From an uncultured SAR86 cluster bacterium (GTDB lineage: Bacteria; Pseudomonadota; Gammaproteobacteria; Magnimaribacterales; AG-339-G14), in contig CACMKG010000005.1 in NCBI GenBank assembly GCA_902614235.1, positions 1 to 64,000 on the forward strand: a stretch of DNA of 64,000 nt, written 5' to 3'. The notes beneath the pieces were generated by a model. The model saw only the letters and a program-made list of their open reading frames with translations. It was not told where the DNA came from and did no database searches. Shown piece by piece: positions 20,363 through 32,585 of this stretch (positions are counted from its first letter, which is position 1; each line of letters begins with the position of its first letter). Both the position numbers and the translations under genes were made by a program.

Positions 20363-21115
20363 CTAGGATTTATCCCCATAATGAAGAGCTACAATGCCAC
20401 CGGTCATATTTTGATATTCGGTGTTTTGAAATCCTGCCACATTCATGAGTTTTAAAAATTCTTCTTGGTTTGGGTGCATGCGAATAGATTCAGCCAAATA
20501 CTCGTAACTATCGGCATCTCCTGCAATCCATTGGCCCAAATGGGGTAAGACATTAAATGAATAAAGATCGTATAAATCAGATAATAAATTGGATTCAGGT
20601 TTGGAAAACTCCAAGACCAACAACCTTCCCTTTGGCTTCAAGCATCTATGAAATTCTTCAAGAGCCTTGTCTTTGTTAGTCACATTCCTGATCCCAAAAG
20701 CAATTGATATACAATCAAAAGAATTATCGGGAAAAGGCAAGTCTTCGGCGTCAGCAACTAGACTTTTGACATTCAAAAGGCCCGAATCTAAAACTCGATC
20801 ACGACCTATTTCTAACATTTTTTCATTTATGTCAGTGAGAAAAACTTCTCCTTGGTTTCCAACTATTTCTGAAAATAAAATAGCTAAATCACCTGTGCCA
20901 CCGGCAACATCTAATACTGAGCCGTTTGCTTTGAGATTACTCATTTGAACAGTAGCTTTCTTCCAGAGTCTATGGATTCCTAAAGACATTAAGTCATTCA
21001 TCAGGTCGTATTTACTTGCGACGTAATCAAAAACTCCTTTCACCAAGTCAGGTTTTTCATTAGGATTAACCTTTTTATAACCAAAATCGGCTTCTTTTTC
21101 ACTTTTGTCGTTCAT
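20363..21115 (-). CDS. ubiE: ubiquinone/menaquinone biosynthesis methyltransferase
   Basis: [62 protein letters not shown]. Confidence 0.96.
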   Translation of the reverse strand: MNDKSEKEADFGYKKVNPNEKPDLVKGVFDYVASKYDLMNDLMSLGIHRLWKKATVQMSNLKANGSVLDVAGGTGDLAILFSEIVGNQGEVFLTDINEKMLEIGRDRVLDSGLLNVKSLVADAEDLPFPDNSFDCISIAFGIRNVTNKDKALEEFHRCLKPKGRLLVLEFSKPESNLLSDLYDLYSFNVLPHLGQWIAGDADSYEYLAESIRMHPNQEEFLKLMNVAGFQNTEYQNMTGGIVALHYGDKS

Positions 21116-21152
21116 AATATTTTTTTAGATAGTAGTATTGTAAAGTAAACAC

Positions 21153-21698
21153 ATGGAAAAAAAATTAATCTGGCTAGATTTAGAAATGACGGGCTTAGAT
21201 CCGAATGCTGAAAGAATCATTGAGATTTACACTTGCATAACTAACGAAGATCTCACCGAAATAATTGAGGGCCCAGGAATGGTTATTTCTCAATCAAAAG
21301 AATTGATAGATGGAATGGACGAGTGGAATCAAGAACATCACTCATCTTCAGGCCTGATTGATGAAGTTTTGGCAAGCAAGATCTCTGAACAAGAGGCTGA
21401 GCAAAGAACTTTAGAGTTCATAAAGCAACATGTCGGCAAAAATGAATCACCGCTATGTGGAAATACTGTCTGGCACGATAGAAAATTTCTGAGTCTTTAC
21501 ATGCCAGAGCTTGAAGACTATTTTCATTATCGTTGTATAGATGTTAGCTCGGTTAAAGAACTAACAAAAAGATGGAGACCTGATATAAATATTCAACATG
21601 CTCAGAAAAATGCTGCTCACAGGGCAGAAGCTGATGTTTATGAATCCATTAACGAATTGAGATTTTATAGGGATACAATCTTTGCTCAATCTAGCTAA
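21153..21698 (+). CDS. orn: oligoribonuclease
   Basis: LIWLDLEMTGLDPNAERIIEI, GNTVWHDRKFL, YRCIDVSSVKEL. Confidence 0.97.
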   Translation: MEKKLIWLDLEMTGLDPNAERIIEIYTCITNEDLTEIIEGPGMVISQSKELIDGMDEWNQEHHSSSGLIDEVLASKISEQEAEQRTLEFIKQHVGKNESPLCGNTVWHDRKFLSLYMPELEDYFHYRCIDVSSVKELTKRWRPDINIQHAQKNAAHRAEADVYESINELRFYRDTIFAQSS

Positions 21699-21740
21699 TA
21701 TCTGGATATTCTTTATAATTTGGCTCTCTAATTTTAGAAA

Positions 21741-23081
21741 ATGAAAAAAGTTTTTATAAAGACACATGGCTGTCAAATGAACGAATATGATTCAGAAAAA
21801 ATGCTGGATATGTTGTCTTTGGAAGAAAAATTTATTCAGACCACAAATCAAGACGAAGCAGATCTTCTGGTATTAAACACTTGTTCGATAAGAGAAAAAG
21901 CTCAAGAAAGAGTATTTCACCAAGTAGGCAGGTGGAAAAAATTGAAAGAGAAAAATCCTGATTTGAAAATTGCCATTGGAGGTTGTGTGGCTAGTCAAGA
22001 AGGTCAACAAATTACTAAGAGAGCACCCGCCGTCGATATAGTATTTGGGCCACAAACCTTGCATAGACTTCCCAATATGTACAGAAATGCAGTGAAGGAA
22101 GAAAAAAATCAAATAGATATATCATTTCCAAAAATAGAAAAATTTGACCATCTTCCTGATACAAAAACAGATGAACCAAGTGCTTTTGTTTCTATAGCGG
22201 AAGGCTGTAATAAATACTGCTCCTTTTGTGTGGTTCCTCATACAAGGGGTCATGAGGTAAGTAGGCCGGTTCAAGATATTATCGAAGAAATTAAAAACCT
22301 AGCTGATCAAGGTGTAAGAGAGATCAATCTGCTAGGTCAAAATGTAAACAACTACAAAGGAATAGAAGGTGGAGAAAAAAAATCCTTAGCTTTTTTGATT
22401 GAAAGAACAGCAAAAATCGATGGTATTGACCGAATAAGATATACCACAAGCCACCCATTTGAGTTTCGTGACGATTTGGTAGAACTATATGCACACTTGC
22501 CAGAACTAGTAAGTCACGTGCATTTACCAATTCAAAGCGGCTCGGATCGAATTCTTAAGTTAATGAGACGAAGATATACTGTTGAAAAGTATCTAGATTT
22601 AGTCTTCAAATTGAAAAAAAATAGACCTAATATAAATTTATCTTCTGATTTTATCGTAGGCTTTCCGAATGAATCTCAGCAGGATTTCGAAGATACTTTA
22701 TCTGTTATAGACGAAATTAAATACGATGAATCGTTTAGTTTTATTTATAGCCCAAGGCCAAATACGCCTGCAGCTGAGATGGAGGATAACGTTAGTCCAG
22801 AAGAAAAAAAAGAAAGGTTAGCAATCTTACAAAACCGACTCAATCATCATGCATTTAATATCGGTAGAAAAATGGTTGGCACCATAGAAAGATGCCTAGT
22901 AACCGGAATTTCTAAAAAAAATCCTGGCGAATTGCAAGCAAGAACTGAAAATAATAGAGTTGTGAACTTCCCTTCAAGTGCTAAATTGATAGGAGAATTC
23001 GTAGATATTGAAATAGTCGATCAATTAACCAACTGTTTGAGAGGTAAGATAAAAACTGAAACTAATTTATGCCAAAACTAA
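21741..23081 (+). CDS. miaB: tRNA-2-methylthio-N6-dimethylallyladenosine synthase
   Basis: [32 protein letters not shown] radical-SAM CxxxCxxC, C-terminal TRAM domain. Confidence 0.97.
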   Translation: MKKVFIKTHGCQMNEYDSEKMLDMLSLEEKFIQTTNQDEADLLVLNTCSIREKAQERVFHQVGRWKKLKEKNPDLKIAIGGCVASQEGQQITKRAPAVDIVFGPQTLHRLPNMYRNAVKEEKNQIDISFPKIEKFDHLPDTKTDEPSAFVSIAEGCNKYCSFCVVPHTRGHEVSRPVQDIIEEIKNLADQGVREINLLGQNVNNYKGIEGGEKKSLAFLIERTAKIDGIDRIRYTTSHPFEFRDDLVELYAHLPELVSHVHLPIQSGSDRILKLMRRRYTVEKYLDLVFKLKKNRPNINLSSDFIVGFPNESQQDFEDTLSVIDEIKYDESFSFIYSPRPNTPAAEMEDNVSPEEKKERLAILQNRLNHHAFNIGRKMVGTIERCLVTGISKKNPGELQARTENNRVVNFPSSAKLIGEFVDIEIVDQLTNCLRGKIKTETNLCQN

Positions 23082-24040
23082 AATTTAAACTTCCCGCCAT
23101 AGAATCTGAAAACCTATCTTTGCTTTGTGGACCAGTAAACACAAATCTAAATCAAATTGAACAATCTCTCGAAGTAAAAATTAAAAGTAGAGGAAATAGC
23201 TTTTCTATTTCAGGAGAAAAAAATAACGTCATAAAAAGTAGATTAATAATTGAAGATTTAGCTACGTTAGCCAAATCTAGAGATTCGGTGAGTGCCGATG
23301 AAGTACACTTTTCCATCAGACGGGCATTAAATGGAGCTACCAAAGATAACAATGGACAAATTTTTGAATTAAAAAAAGAAAAAGATTTAACTATTCAGAC
23401 TCCCAAACTTTACGTTTCTCCCAGAAATAAGTCACAAGTAGAATTTCTTTCCTCCATTTATGAAAAAGATATCGCATTTGGAATCGGTCCTGCAGGTACT
23501 GGGAAAACTTACTTAGCTGTTGCAGCAGCTGTAAATCAATTTATGGAGGACAAAGTAAACAAAATAATTTTAACTAGACCAGCAGTTGAAGCAGGAGAAC
23601 ATTTAGGTTTTTTACCTGGAGATCTTTCTGAAAAAATCGATCCTTATTTGCGACCTTTATACGATGCTCTTTACGAGATGATGGGTATGGAAAAAGTGAA
23701 CCGATTGGTAGAAAACGGAAAAATTGAAGTAGCACCGTTAGCCTATATGAGAGGCCGAACTCTGAATGACGCTTTCTTAATCCTTGATGAAGCACAAAAT
23801 TGTACACCCGCTCAAATGAAAATGTTTCTCACCAGAATAGGATTCGGTTCAACAGCAGTAGTAACAGGAGATATTACGCAAACTGATCTTCCAAAAGGCT
23901 CCACATCGGGTTTATCTGACGCAATTAAGGTTTTGGAAAAGGAAAAAGGAATTTCATTTTTTTATTTTCATCCAGAAGATGTTGTAAGACATGGCCTAGT
24001 ACAAAAGATTATCGAAGCTTATGAAAAAAATTCTTGGTGA
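23069..24040 (+). CDS. ybeZ: PhoH-like ATPase (YbeZ)
   Basis: [16 protein letters not shown] Walker [29 protein letters not shown] Walker B; miaB-phoH-ybeY-corC context. Confidence 0.95.
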   Translation: MPKLKFKLPAIESENLSLLCGPVNTNLNQIEQSLEVKIKSRGNSFSISGEKNNVIKSRLIIEDLATLAKSRDSVSADEVHFSIRRALNGATKDNNGQIFELKKEKDLTIQTPKLYVSPRNKSQVEFLSSIYEKDIAFGIGPAGTGKTYLAVAAAVNQFMEDKVNKIILTRPAVEAGEHLGFLPGDLSEKIDPYLRPLYDALYEMMGMEKVNRLVENGKIEVAPLAYMRGRTLNDAFLILDEAQNCTPAQMKMFLTRIGFGSTAVVTGDITQTDLPKGSTSGLSDAIKVLEKEKGISFFYFHPEDVVRHGLVQKIIEAYEKNSW

Positions 24041-24495
24041 TGAAAGTATTTCTTAATAGTTTTGAAAATTCATCGTCATCAATCACTAAAAATCAAGTTG
24101 CAACTATTTTGAATAAGACAATTGAAGAGGCAGGCTTTAAACAAGAAGAATTTACAGACAAAGAGTTGAGTATTTCTTGTGTTTCAGAGAAAGAAATTAA
24201 ACTTCTCAATAAAAAATATAGAGGAAAAGATGAAGCGACCAATGTTTTATCATTTGGCGTTGATGAACTACTAACTAAGAACCTTGTGATTGGCGATATA
24301 GTTTTATGTATTGAAATCATCAAAAAAGAGGCCAAAGAATATTCAAAAGACTTTGAAAATAGACTAAAACATATGATAATTCACGGCTTCTTACATCTTT
24401 TGAACTTTAATCATGAAGCAAAGCATGAAAGAATAAAAATGGAAAATATCGAAAAAAATATAATGGATACCATATCAGCGGGAGAACCTTATTAG
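24040..24495 (+). CDS. ybeY: endoribonuclease YbeY (rRNA maturation)
   Basis: HGFLHLLNFNHEAKHERIKM metal-binding His triad; RGKDEATNVLSF. Start moved from TTG at 24034 to ATG at 24040 (TGATG overlap with the phoH stop). Confidence 0.9.
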   Translation: MKVFLNSFENSSSSITKNQVATILNKTIEEAGFKQEEFTDKELSISCVSEKEIKLLNKKYRGKDEATNVLSFGVDELLTKNLVIGDIVLCIEIIKKEAKEYSKDFENRLKHMIIHGFLHLLNFNHEAKHERIKMENIEKNIMDTISAGEPY

Positions 24496-24498
24496 TTA

Positions 24499-25380
24499 AT
24501 GAGAGAAGAACCTCCAAGTACAGAGGCTCAATCTGAAATAAAATTGGGCTTAGTAAAAAAAATCAAAAATTATTTTAGGGAGCTTTATATTAAGCTCTCC
24601 TACAAACCTTTGGACCAAGAAGAACTTACTTCTGTGCTTAGAGATGCAGAAGAAAACAATGTAATTGATAAAGGTATCTTGGGTATGATTGAGGAAACAA
24701 TTGAGTTCTCTTCCATTCCTGTTAGGGACGTAATGGTGCCAAGATCCCAAATGATTTTAATTAATGACAATGACTCTTTAGACATTTTATTAAAAAAAGT
24801 CGTTGAATCTTCTCATTCAAGATTTCCAGTTTTAGACGAAGCCAAAAATAGCATAGTTGGCATTTTACTTGCGAAAGATCTCTTAAAGTTTGCTCCTGGA
24901 CTTATAAAAGACGAGTTTGATAGTCAGGAATTTGAATTAACTAAAATTATCAGACCAGTAAAACACATACCAGAAAGTAAAAAAATAAATATTCTTTTAG
25001 AAGAATTTAAGTCAAATAGAAGTCACATGGCTTTGGTAGTGGATGAATTTGGTGAGGTAAGTGGTTTGGTGACAATTGAAGATGTTTTAGAAGAAATTGT
25101 GGGCGAAATAGAAGATGAGACCGATCAAGCAGATGATCAAAAAATCACTCAAATCTCAAGTCGTGAATACAGTGTTTCCGGTTTAACCGAAATAGAAGAA
25201 TTTAATGAAAAATTTAATACTACTTTTGAAGATACAGATTTCGATACCATTGCGGGCTATGTCATGAATAAATTTGGAAAGTTCCCAGTTGTAAATGAAT
25301 CGATTAAATTGGAAAAAATAAAATTTACTGTTTCGTCAGCAAATAAAAAGCAAATAAATAAATTAAGAGTAAAAGTTTAA
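24499..25380 (+). CDS. corC: CBS-domain transporter-associated protein, CorC/HlyC family
   Basis: VRDVMVPRSQM, two CBS repeats, MALVVDEFGEVSGLVTIEDVLEEIVGEI, C-terminal CorC_HlyC domain. Confidence 0.92.
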   Translation: MREEPPSTEAQSEIKLGLVKKIKNYFRELYIKLSYKPLDQEELTSVLRDAEENNVIDKGILGMIEETIEFSSIPVRDVMVPRSQMILINDNDSLDILLKKVVESSHSRFPVLDEAKNSIVGILLAKDLLKFAPGLIKDEFDSQEFELTKIIRPVKHIPESKKINILLEEFKSNRSHMALVVDEFGEVSGLVTIEDVLEEIVGEIEDETDQADDQKITQISSREYSVSGLTEIEEFNEKFNTTFEDTDFDTIAGYVMNKFGKFPVVNESIKLEKIKFTVSSANKKQINKLRVKV

Positions 25381-25602
25381 TTATTTATTGTATTTCCATG
25401 GTCTGGAAACTACACAAGGGTTATTTCCTGATCCCACCCATTTGTAGTATTTCAATAACATTGCTGGAGAGTAAGATTTTATTTCTTCGCCAACTTCCAA
25501 GTTATTTTCTTTAGCGTATTTTTCTATTTCCTTTAAAGAGCTTGCGTAGACAATTTCTGGTCGATTAGTTTCGCTTAGAAGCTCATAGAGGCAAACATCC
25601 AT
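25381..25602 (-). CDS. hypothetical 73-aa protein
   Basis: Intact ORF filling the corC-coaD gap, stop abutting the corC stop; no family recognised. Confidence 0.6.
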   Translation of the reverse strand: MDVCLYELLSETNRPEIVYASSLKEIEKYAKENNLEVGEEIKSYSPAMLLKYYKWVGSGNNPCVVSRPWKYNK

Positions 25603-25683
25603 TTTAAAAATACTTTGGTTTTAGATATTAATTATAGATATGTTTCTAAACTTTAGGCTGTATTTTTAGAATATAATGTTTGT

Positions 25684-26163
25684 ATGACTCAGAGAGCAAT
25701 TTATCCTGGCACTTTTGATCCAATGACAAAAGGACACGTAGATCTCATTGAAAGAGCGTGCAAACTTTTTGACGAAATAGTTATTGCTATAGCAGCTAGC
25801 GAAGCAAAAAATCCACTTTTCACCTTAGATGAAAGAATTCAAATTGCCGAAAAGATTTTTGAAAGCAATGACAAAGTTAAAGTAGTTGGTTTTTCTGGAT
25901 TATTAGTAGATTTAGCAAAAGATAATGATGCAAAAATTTTAATTCGCGGATTAAGAGTCGTTGCTGATTTTGAGTATGAATTTCAATTAGCCAATATGAA
26001 TAGAGCTATGATGCCAGAATTAGAAAGTGTGTTTTTAACTCCTAAAGAGCAGTACAGCTATATTTCTTCTTCTTTAGTAAAAGAAATTTGCAAGATGGGC
26101 GGAGATGTTTCCGAGTTTGTTGATCCTATTTCATTATCGGAGTTAAAGAGAAAATATGGTTAA
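25684..26163 (+). CDS. coaD: phosphopantetheine adenylyltransferase
   Basis: [53 protein letters not shown]. Confidence 0.97.
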   Translation: MTQRAIYPGTFDPMTKGHVDLIERACKLFDEIVIAIAASEAKNPLFTLDERIQIAEKIFESNDKVKVVGFSGLLVDLAKDNDAKILIRGLRVVADFEYEFQLANMNRAMMPELESVFLTPKEQYSYISSSLVKEICKMGGDVSEFVDPISLSELKRKYG

Positions 26164-26981
26164 CTCTGACAATTTGTGCAATAAACGGTCTGTCTATTCG
26201 ATTGTCTAATTTCCTTGAGAGCTTTGCCACATGTTAAACAAGGTTCTCCAGCTCGATCGTAAACCTTCAATTCTTTTTTAAAATAACCAGGAGCTTCTTT
26301 AGCATTCGTGTAGTCCCTAAGTGTTGTTCCTCCAGCTTCAATTGCTTCTTTTAAAGTCATTACAATTGAGCGACTGAGCAGATCATACTTGGCTCTACTT
26401 ATCGAGCCAGATTTTCTAGTTGGCCTTATTCCAGCCATAAATAAGGCTTCGTTCGCGTATATATTTCCTACTCCGACCACAATTTTAGAATCCATTATGA
26501 AGTTCTTAATTGGTAAAGTTCTTTTTCTAGATTTTTTAAATAAATATTCACCATTGAATCCATTCCCTAAAGGTTCAGGACCTAAATTTTTGATCAACAC
26601 ATGATTTGCAGGATCTTGTTTTGTTTTTAGTAAAGCTCCAAATTTTCTTATGTCCGTATATCTTAAAGTCCAGCCATCAGCAAAATTGATGTCCCAATGT
26701 TCATGTTTAACTGGTTGTTTTAAATTAGGAGAAATTCTTAATTTTCCTGACATTCCAAGATGAATTAATACAGAACCTTTTTTATTTGCCAAATTGAGAA
26801 TGATATATTTTCCTCTTCGATAAGCGCTTTCAAAATTTTCATTTTTTAAAAAAGAACTCATGTTTTTGGGAATAGGCCACCTTAAACTCCTATCTCGGCA
26901 GTCGAAAGATTTAATTTTTTTATGAAGAATTCCATTAGATATTCCTCTCAAAGTTGTTTCTACTTCGGGAAGCTCGGGCAT
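26160..26981 (-). CDS. mutM: formamidopyrimidine-DNA glycosylase
   Basis: [14 protein letters not shown] catalytic N-terminus, [13 protein letters not shown]-terminal zinc finger CLTCGKAL...TVYCTNCQ. Confidence 0.97.
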   Translation of the reverse strand: MPELPEVETTLRGISNGILHKKIKSFDCRDRSLRWPIPKNMSSFLKNENFESAYRRGKYIILNLANKKGSVLIHLGMSGKLRISPNLKQPVKHEHWDINFADGWTLRYTDIRKFGALLKTKQDPANHVLIKNLGPEPLGNGFNGEYLFKKSRKRTLPIKNFIMDSKIVVGVGNIYANEALFMAGIRPTRKSGSISRAKYDLLSRSIVMTLKEAIEAGGTTLRDYTNAKEAPGYFKKELKVYDRAGEPCLTCGKALKEIRQSNRQTVYCTNCQS

Positions 26982-28336
26982 TATTCAGTCATGAAATTAC
27001 TTAAATCATAAACATCTCTAGGCGAGAGTGAGCCTGAGGCTATTTTTAAAGCAAATTCTGACAAAATAAAATCATATCTAGCTGAATTTAAATCTCTTTG
27101 TGCTGAAAAAAAACTTTTTTCTGCATTTAATAAATCGACAATATTCCTTGTGTCTGACTCATATCCAAACCTAGTGGCTTTTAAGGCCAATTCCGATGAA
27201 GTTAATGCTTGATTTCTAGCTTTAACATTTGCAAGGTTAGTTAGGACCGAAGAGTATCTTGATTTTACATCTCTAATTGTAGATCTTTCAGCTAAAATTT
27301 CTTCTTGCTTTGCTTTTTCCAAAAGTGCATACGCTTCTCTTCTTTCAGAACTTACTAATCCTCCAGCCATCAAGGGCCACGAAAACTGAAGACTGTATCT
27401 AGTGTTTTCTATCTCTGTTTCATCAAAGCTAAAACTGTTTCCAGAAAAGCCAGAGATTGTTCTATTTGTATTTCTTGTAATATTTCCAACTAAATCTACA
27501 TCAGGAAGATGGTTAGAAAGTTTGCTGCGTGCATTTCTTTTTGCAGCTGTTGTAGCCATTTGAGCAGCTTTTAAAAGGAAGTTATTACTCAAAGCTGTTC
27601 CAACCCATTCTTCTTGTGATTTAGGATTAGGAGAACTTATAGGGAAGTCTTGATTTAAATCTTTCAGCTCAGGGGCTTCGCCTATAATTGCTATCAGCGC
27701 CTCTCTAGCAAATTCAAGTTGACCTTCCCCAGCAATGGTTGAAACCTTTGCTAGATCGTAAAAGGCTTGAGCTTCCTGAAATTCTGTTACAGAAGATACA
27801 CCTTCCTCGAAAAGTCTTTTCGAGCGATCACGTTGTTTTTTTATTGCCGCTTCTTCTGATTTTGCTACTTCCAAATCTTTTTTCGCTTTCAGCAGATTAA
27901 AGTATGTTTCAGTTACTCTTAATATGGTTTCTTGTTGAGCATAACCAAATTGAGCTTTTGCCACCTCACTCATTGCTCTTCCTTGACCAAATTGAAACCA
28001 TCGATCCAATCTAAAAATTGGCTGAACAAGATCTGCTGAATAAGAGTAGGAATTATTTCCGCTGCTCCCTTCTTCATCAAAAGTCACGCTTCCACCTTTT
28101 ATTACTTCAGATTCGTTCCAATTTGTTGTAGCTCGCGTTGTGATGGTTGGTAAAAGACCAGCAATTCCTTTTGCCTTAGCCTCTTTATTAGCTTTATAGG
28201 TTGCTTGCGCAATTTTTAGCTGTGGATCTTCTTTGAGAGCAATTTCATAGACTTCCGCGAGTGTCAAAGTTTCAGAAAAAATATTTAAAGAGAAAAATGT
28301 AAAAAAAACAGGTAAAAAAAACTTAAAAATATTCAA
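26981..28336 (-). CDS. tolC: TolC family outer membrane efflux protein
   Basis: Signal peptide, LTLAEVYEIALKEDPQLKIAQA, duplicated coiled-coil OEP repeats, GYESDTRNIVDLLNAEKSFFSAQRDL. Confidence 0.93.
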   Translation of the reverse strand: MNIFKFFLPVFFTFFSLNIFSETLTLAEVYEIALKEDPQLKIAQATYKANKEAKAKGIAGLLPTITTRATTNWNESEVIKGGSVTFDEEGSSGNNSYSYSADLVQPIFRLDRWFQFGQGRAMSEVAKAQFGYAQQETILRVTETYFNLLKAKKDLEVAKSEEAAIKKQRDRSKRLFEEGVSSVTEFQEAQAFYDLAKVSTIAGEGQLEFAREALIAIIGEAPELKDLNQDFPISSPNPKSQEEWVGTALSNNFLLKAAQMATTAAKRNARSKLSNHLPDVDLVGNITRNTNRTISGFSGNSFSFDETEIENTRYSLQFSWPLMAGGLVSSERREAYALLEKAKQEEILAERSTIRDVKSRYSSVLTNLANVKARNQALTSSELALKATRFGYESDTRNIVDLLNAEKSFFSAQRDLNSARYDFILSEFALKIASGSLSPRDVYDLSNFMTE

Positions 28337-28414
28337 CTTTAATCCCCGAAACTGTTAAAAGATTTATAATATAACTATATTAATTTTTTAAAGGTAAAAA
28401 TACTATATAAATAG

Positions 28415-30199
<1,785 letters not shown>

Positions 30200-30208
30200 G
30201 AGGTCAGT

Positions 30209-30688
30209 ATGATTGAAATTGGAAAAAAACTTCCTAGCGCATCACTTTTTAAAGTTGGTGAAAAAGGCATTGATGAAATAGATTCATTGGAATATGTTTT
30301 GGGTAAGAAAGTTGTGCTTGTAGGTGTACCGGGAGCATTCACTCCTACTTGTTCCTTGAAGCAGATGCCAGGATTTGTAAAAAATGCTGATGAAATTCTA
30401 TCCAAGAACGTTGATGAAATTATTTGTGTATCAGTAACTAATCCTTTTGTTATGAAAGCTTGGGGAGAGAGTTTATCCGTTGGTGGAAAAATAACCATGC
30501 TTGCCGATGGCAACGGCGCCTTTGCACAAGCATGCGAGCTTGAATTAGATCTTTCTGTGATGGGGATTGGAAAAGTTTCATCAAGGTTTGCAATCATTAT
30601 TGAAGACGGAACAGTTACTTCTTTATTAGCCGAAGAAGGCGGAGCATTTGATATAAGCAGTGCAGAAAATATTTTAGAGAAACTTTAA
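30209..30688 (+). CDS. peroxiredoxin (Prx5/redoxin type)
   Basis: KVVLVGVPGAFTPTCSLKQMPGFV peroxidatic Cys motif; 159 aa. Confidence 0.92.
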   Translation: MIEIGKKLPSASLFKVGEKGIDEIDSLEYVLGKKVVLVGVPGAFTPTCSLKQMPGFVKNADEILSKNVDEIICVSVTNPFVMKAWGESLSVGGKITMLADGNGAFAQACELELDLSVMGIGKVSSRFAIIIEDGTVTSLLAEEGGAFDISSAENILEKL

Positions 30689-30689
30689 A

Positions 30690-32585
30690 TTGGCAGCATC
30701 AAATTATACTTCCGAGTCTATTGAAGTCTTAACGGGGTTAGAGCCCGTTAGAAAAAGACCAGGAATGTATACAGATACGGCAAGTCCAAATCATCTGGTC
30801 ATGGAGGTTATTGATAATAGTGTTGATGAGGCTTTAGCAGGTTTTGCAAAAGAAATATCAGTCAACTTACACAAAGATTTCTCTGTTACCGTAGAAGATG
30901 ATGGAAGAGGAATGCCAGTTGATATCCACCCAGAAGAAAAGGTGCCAGGAGTTGAATTAATTTTTTCTAGACTTCACGCCGGTGCAAAGTTTACTAATAA
31001 AGAATATACATTTTCAGGAGGCTTACACGGGGTTGGAGTCTCTGTAGTAAATGCCTTATCAAAAAAATTAAAAGCAGAAATTAAAAGAGATGGAAAAAAG
31101 TTTGAGATATCTTTTGCGAATAGTCTTAAAAAAAAGGAGCTAAAAGAAATTGATAAAGTTGGCCAAAGAAATACTGGAACGAAAATAACTTTCAAACCTG
31201 ACGAAAGTTTTTTTGATACAGAAAAAATATCTGCAAAGTCTTTATCTTACTCTTTAAGAGCTAAAGCAGTCCTTTGTCCTGGATTAAAAATAAAGTTTAA
31301 AAATGAAATTAGCGGCGATAAAGAAGAATGGTGTTTCGTTGATGGGTTAGGCGATTACCTTTCTACTGAATTAGGAGAGGGAACATATGTTCCAGGAGAG
31401 CCAATCATCGGAGAATTTAATGATGATGAAACTGCTTTATCCTGGGCAGTGATTTGGGAAAGAGGCGATAGAGAGAGCATAAACGAAAGTTATGTGAATC
31501 TTATTCCAACATTGCAGGGCGGTACTCATGTTTCAGGTATGAGAACAGGTATTACAGATGCAATAAAAGAGTTTTGTGATTATAGAAAATTACTTCCAAA
31601 GGGAGTAAAACTTACACCCGATGATGTTTGGAAAAATTGTTCGTATATTTTATCTGCAAAATTAAAAGATCCACAGTTTACTGGACAAACTAAAGAGAAA
31701 TTATCTTCTAAAGACTTCCAGAACATCGCAACTTCAATCACAAAAGATTCATTTTCAATTTGGCTGAATCAGGAAACCCAAGCGGCAGAAGAAATTGCTT
31801 TTTTATGTATTGAAAATGCTCAAGCTCGTGCAAGGGCAAGTCAGAAAGTTGAAAGAAAAAAAATAACTAAAGGGATTACTTTGCCGGGAAAATTATCTGA
31901 TTGTGTTTCATCAGATTTTGAAGAAACAGAGTTGTTTCTAGTTGAAGGAGAGTCAGCAGGTGGTTCAGCTAAGCAAGCAAGGAATAGAAACTTTCAAGCA
32001 GTCATGTCCTTAAAGGGTAAAATTTTAAATACTTGGGAAGTAAATACTGACTCAGTTACTCAATCACAAGAAGTCAAAGATATAGCCATGGCGGTTGGAT
32101 TAGATCCTGGGTGCAAAGAGTTAACTGGTTTGCGCTACGGGAAAATATGTATTTTGGCAGATGCTGACACCGATGGCGCTCATATTGCAACTTTAATTTG
32201 TGCTTTATTTTTAAAACACTTCAGACCATTGGTAGAGAAAGGACACTTATTCGTTGCTCAACCTCCTTTATTTAGAATAGATCAAGGCAAAGACGTATTT
32301 TATGCCCTTGATGAAGACGAAAAGGATCAAATAGTTAAACAATTAACAAAACAAAATAAAGTGAAAAAAATAGAAATTCAAAGATTCAAAGGGCTTGGTG
32401 AGATGAATCCCTCTCAACTAAGAGAAACAACTATGCAGGTCAACGGAAGAAGGCTATTAAAATTAACACTCGAAAAAGGAAACACAGCTACTTCAATGAT
32501 GGATAAATTGCTCTCTAAAAAACGAGCGGCTGACAGAAAGGATTGGTTAGAGACAAAAGGAAATTTAGCGACACTGAATGAGTAA
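30690..32585 (+). CDS. parE: DNA topoisomerase IV subunit B
   Basis: GHKL ATPase motifs ([29 protein letters not shown]), [17 protein letters not shown] and [19 protein letters not shown]; 631 aa, followed by parC. Apparent TTG start. Confidence 0.95.
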   Translation: MAASNYTSESIEVLTGLEPVRKRPGMYTDTASPNHLVMEVIDNSVDEALAGFAKEISVNLHKDFSVTVEDDGRGMPVDIHPEEKVPGVELIFSRLHAGAKFTNKEYTFSGGLHGVGVSVVNALSKKLKAEIKRDGKKFEISFANSLKKKELKEIDKVGQRNTGTKITFKPDESFFDTEKISAKSLSYSLRAKAVLCPGLKIKFKNEISGDKEEWCFVDGLGDYLSTELGEGTYVPGEPIIGEFNDDETALSWAVIWERGDRESINESYVNLIPTLQGGTHVSGMRTGITDAIKEFCDYRKLLPKGVKLTPDDVWKNCSYILSAKLKDPQFTGQTKEKLSSKDFQNIATSITKDSFSIWLNQETQAAEEIAFLCIENAQARARASQKVERKKITKGITLPGKLSDCVSSDFEETELFLVEGESAGGSAKQARNRNFQAVMSLKGKILNTWEVNTDSVTQSQEVKDIAMAVGLDPGCKELTGLRYGKICILADADTDGAHIATLICALFLKHFRPLVEKGHLFVAQPPLFRIDQGKDVFYALDEDEKDQIVKQLTKQNKVKKIEIQRFKGLGEMNPSQLRETTMQVNGRRLLKLTLEKGNTATSMMDKLLSKKRAADRKDWLETKGNLATLNE

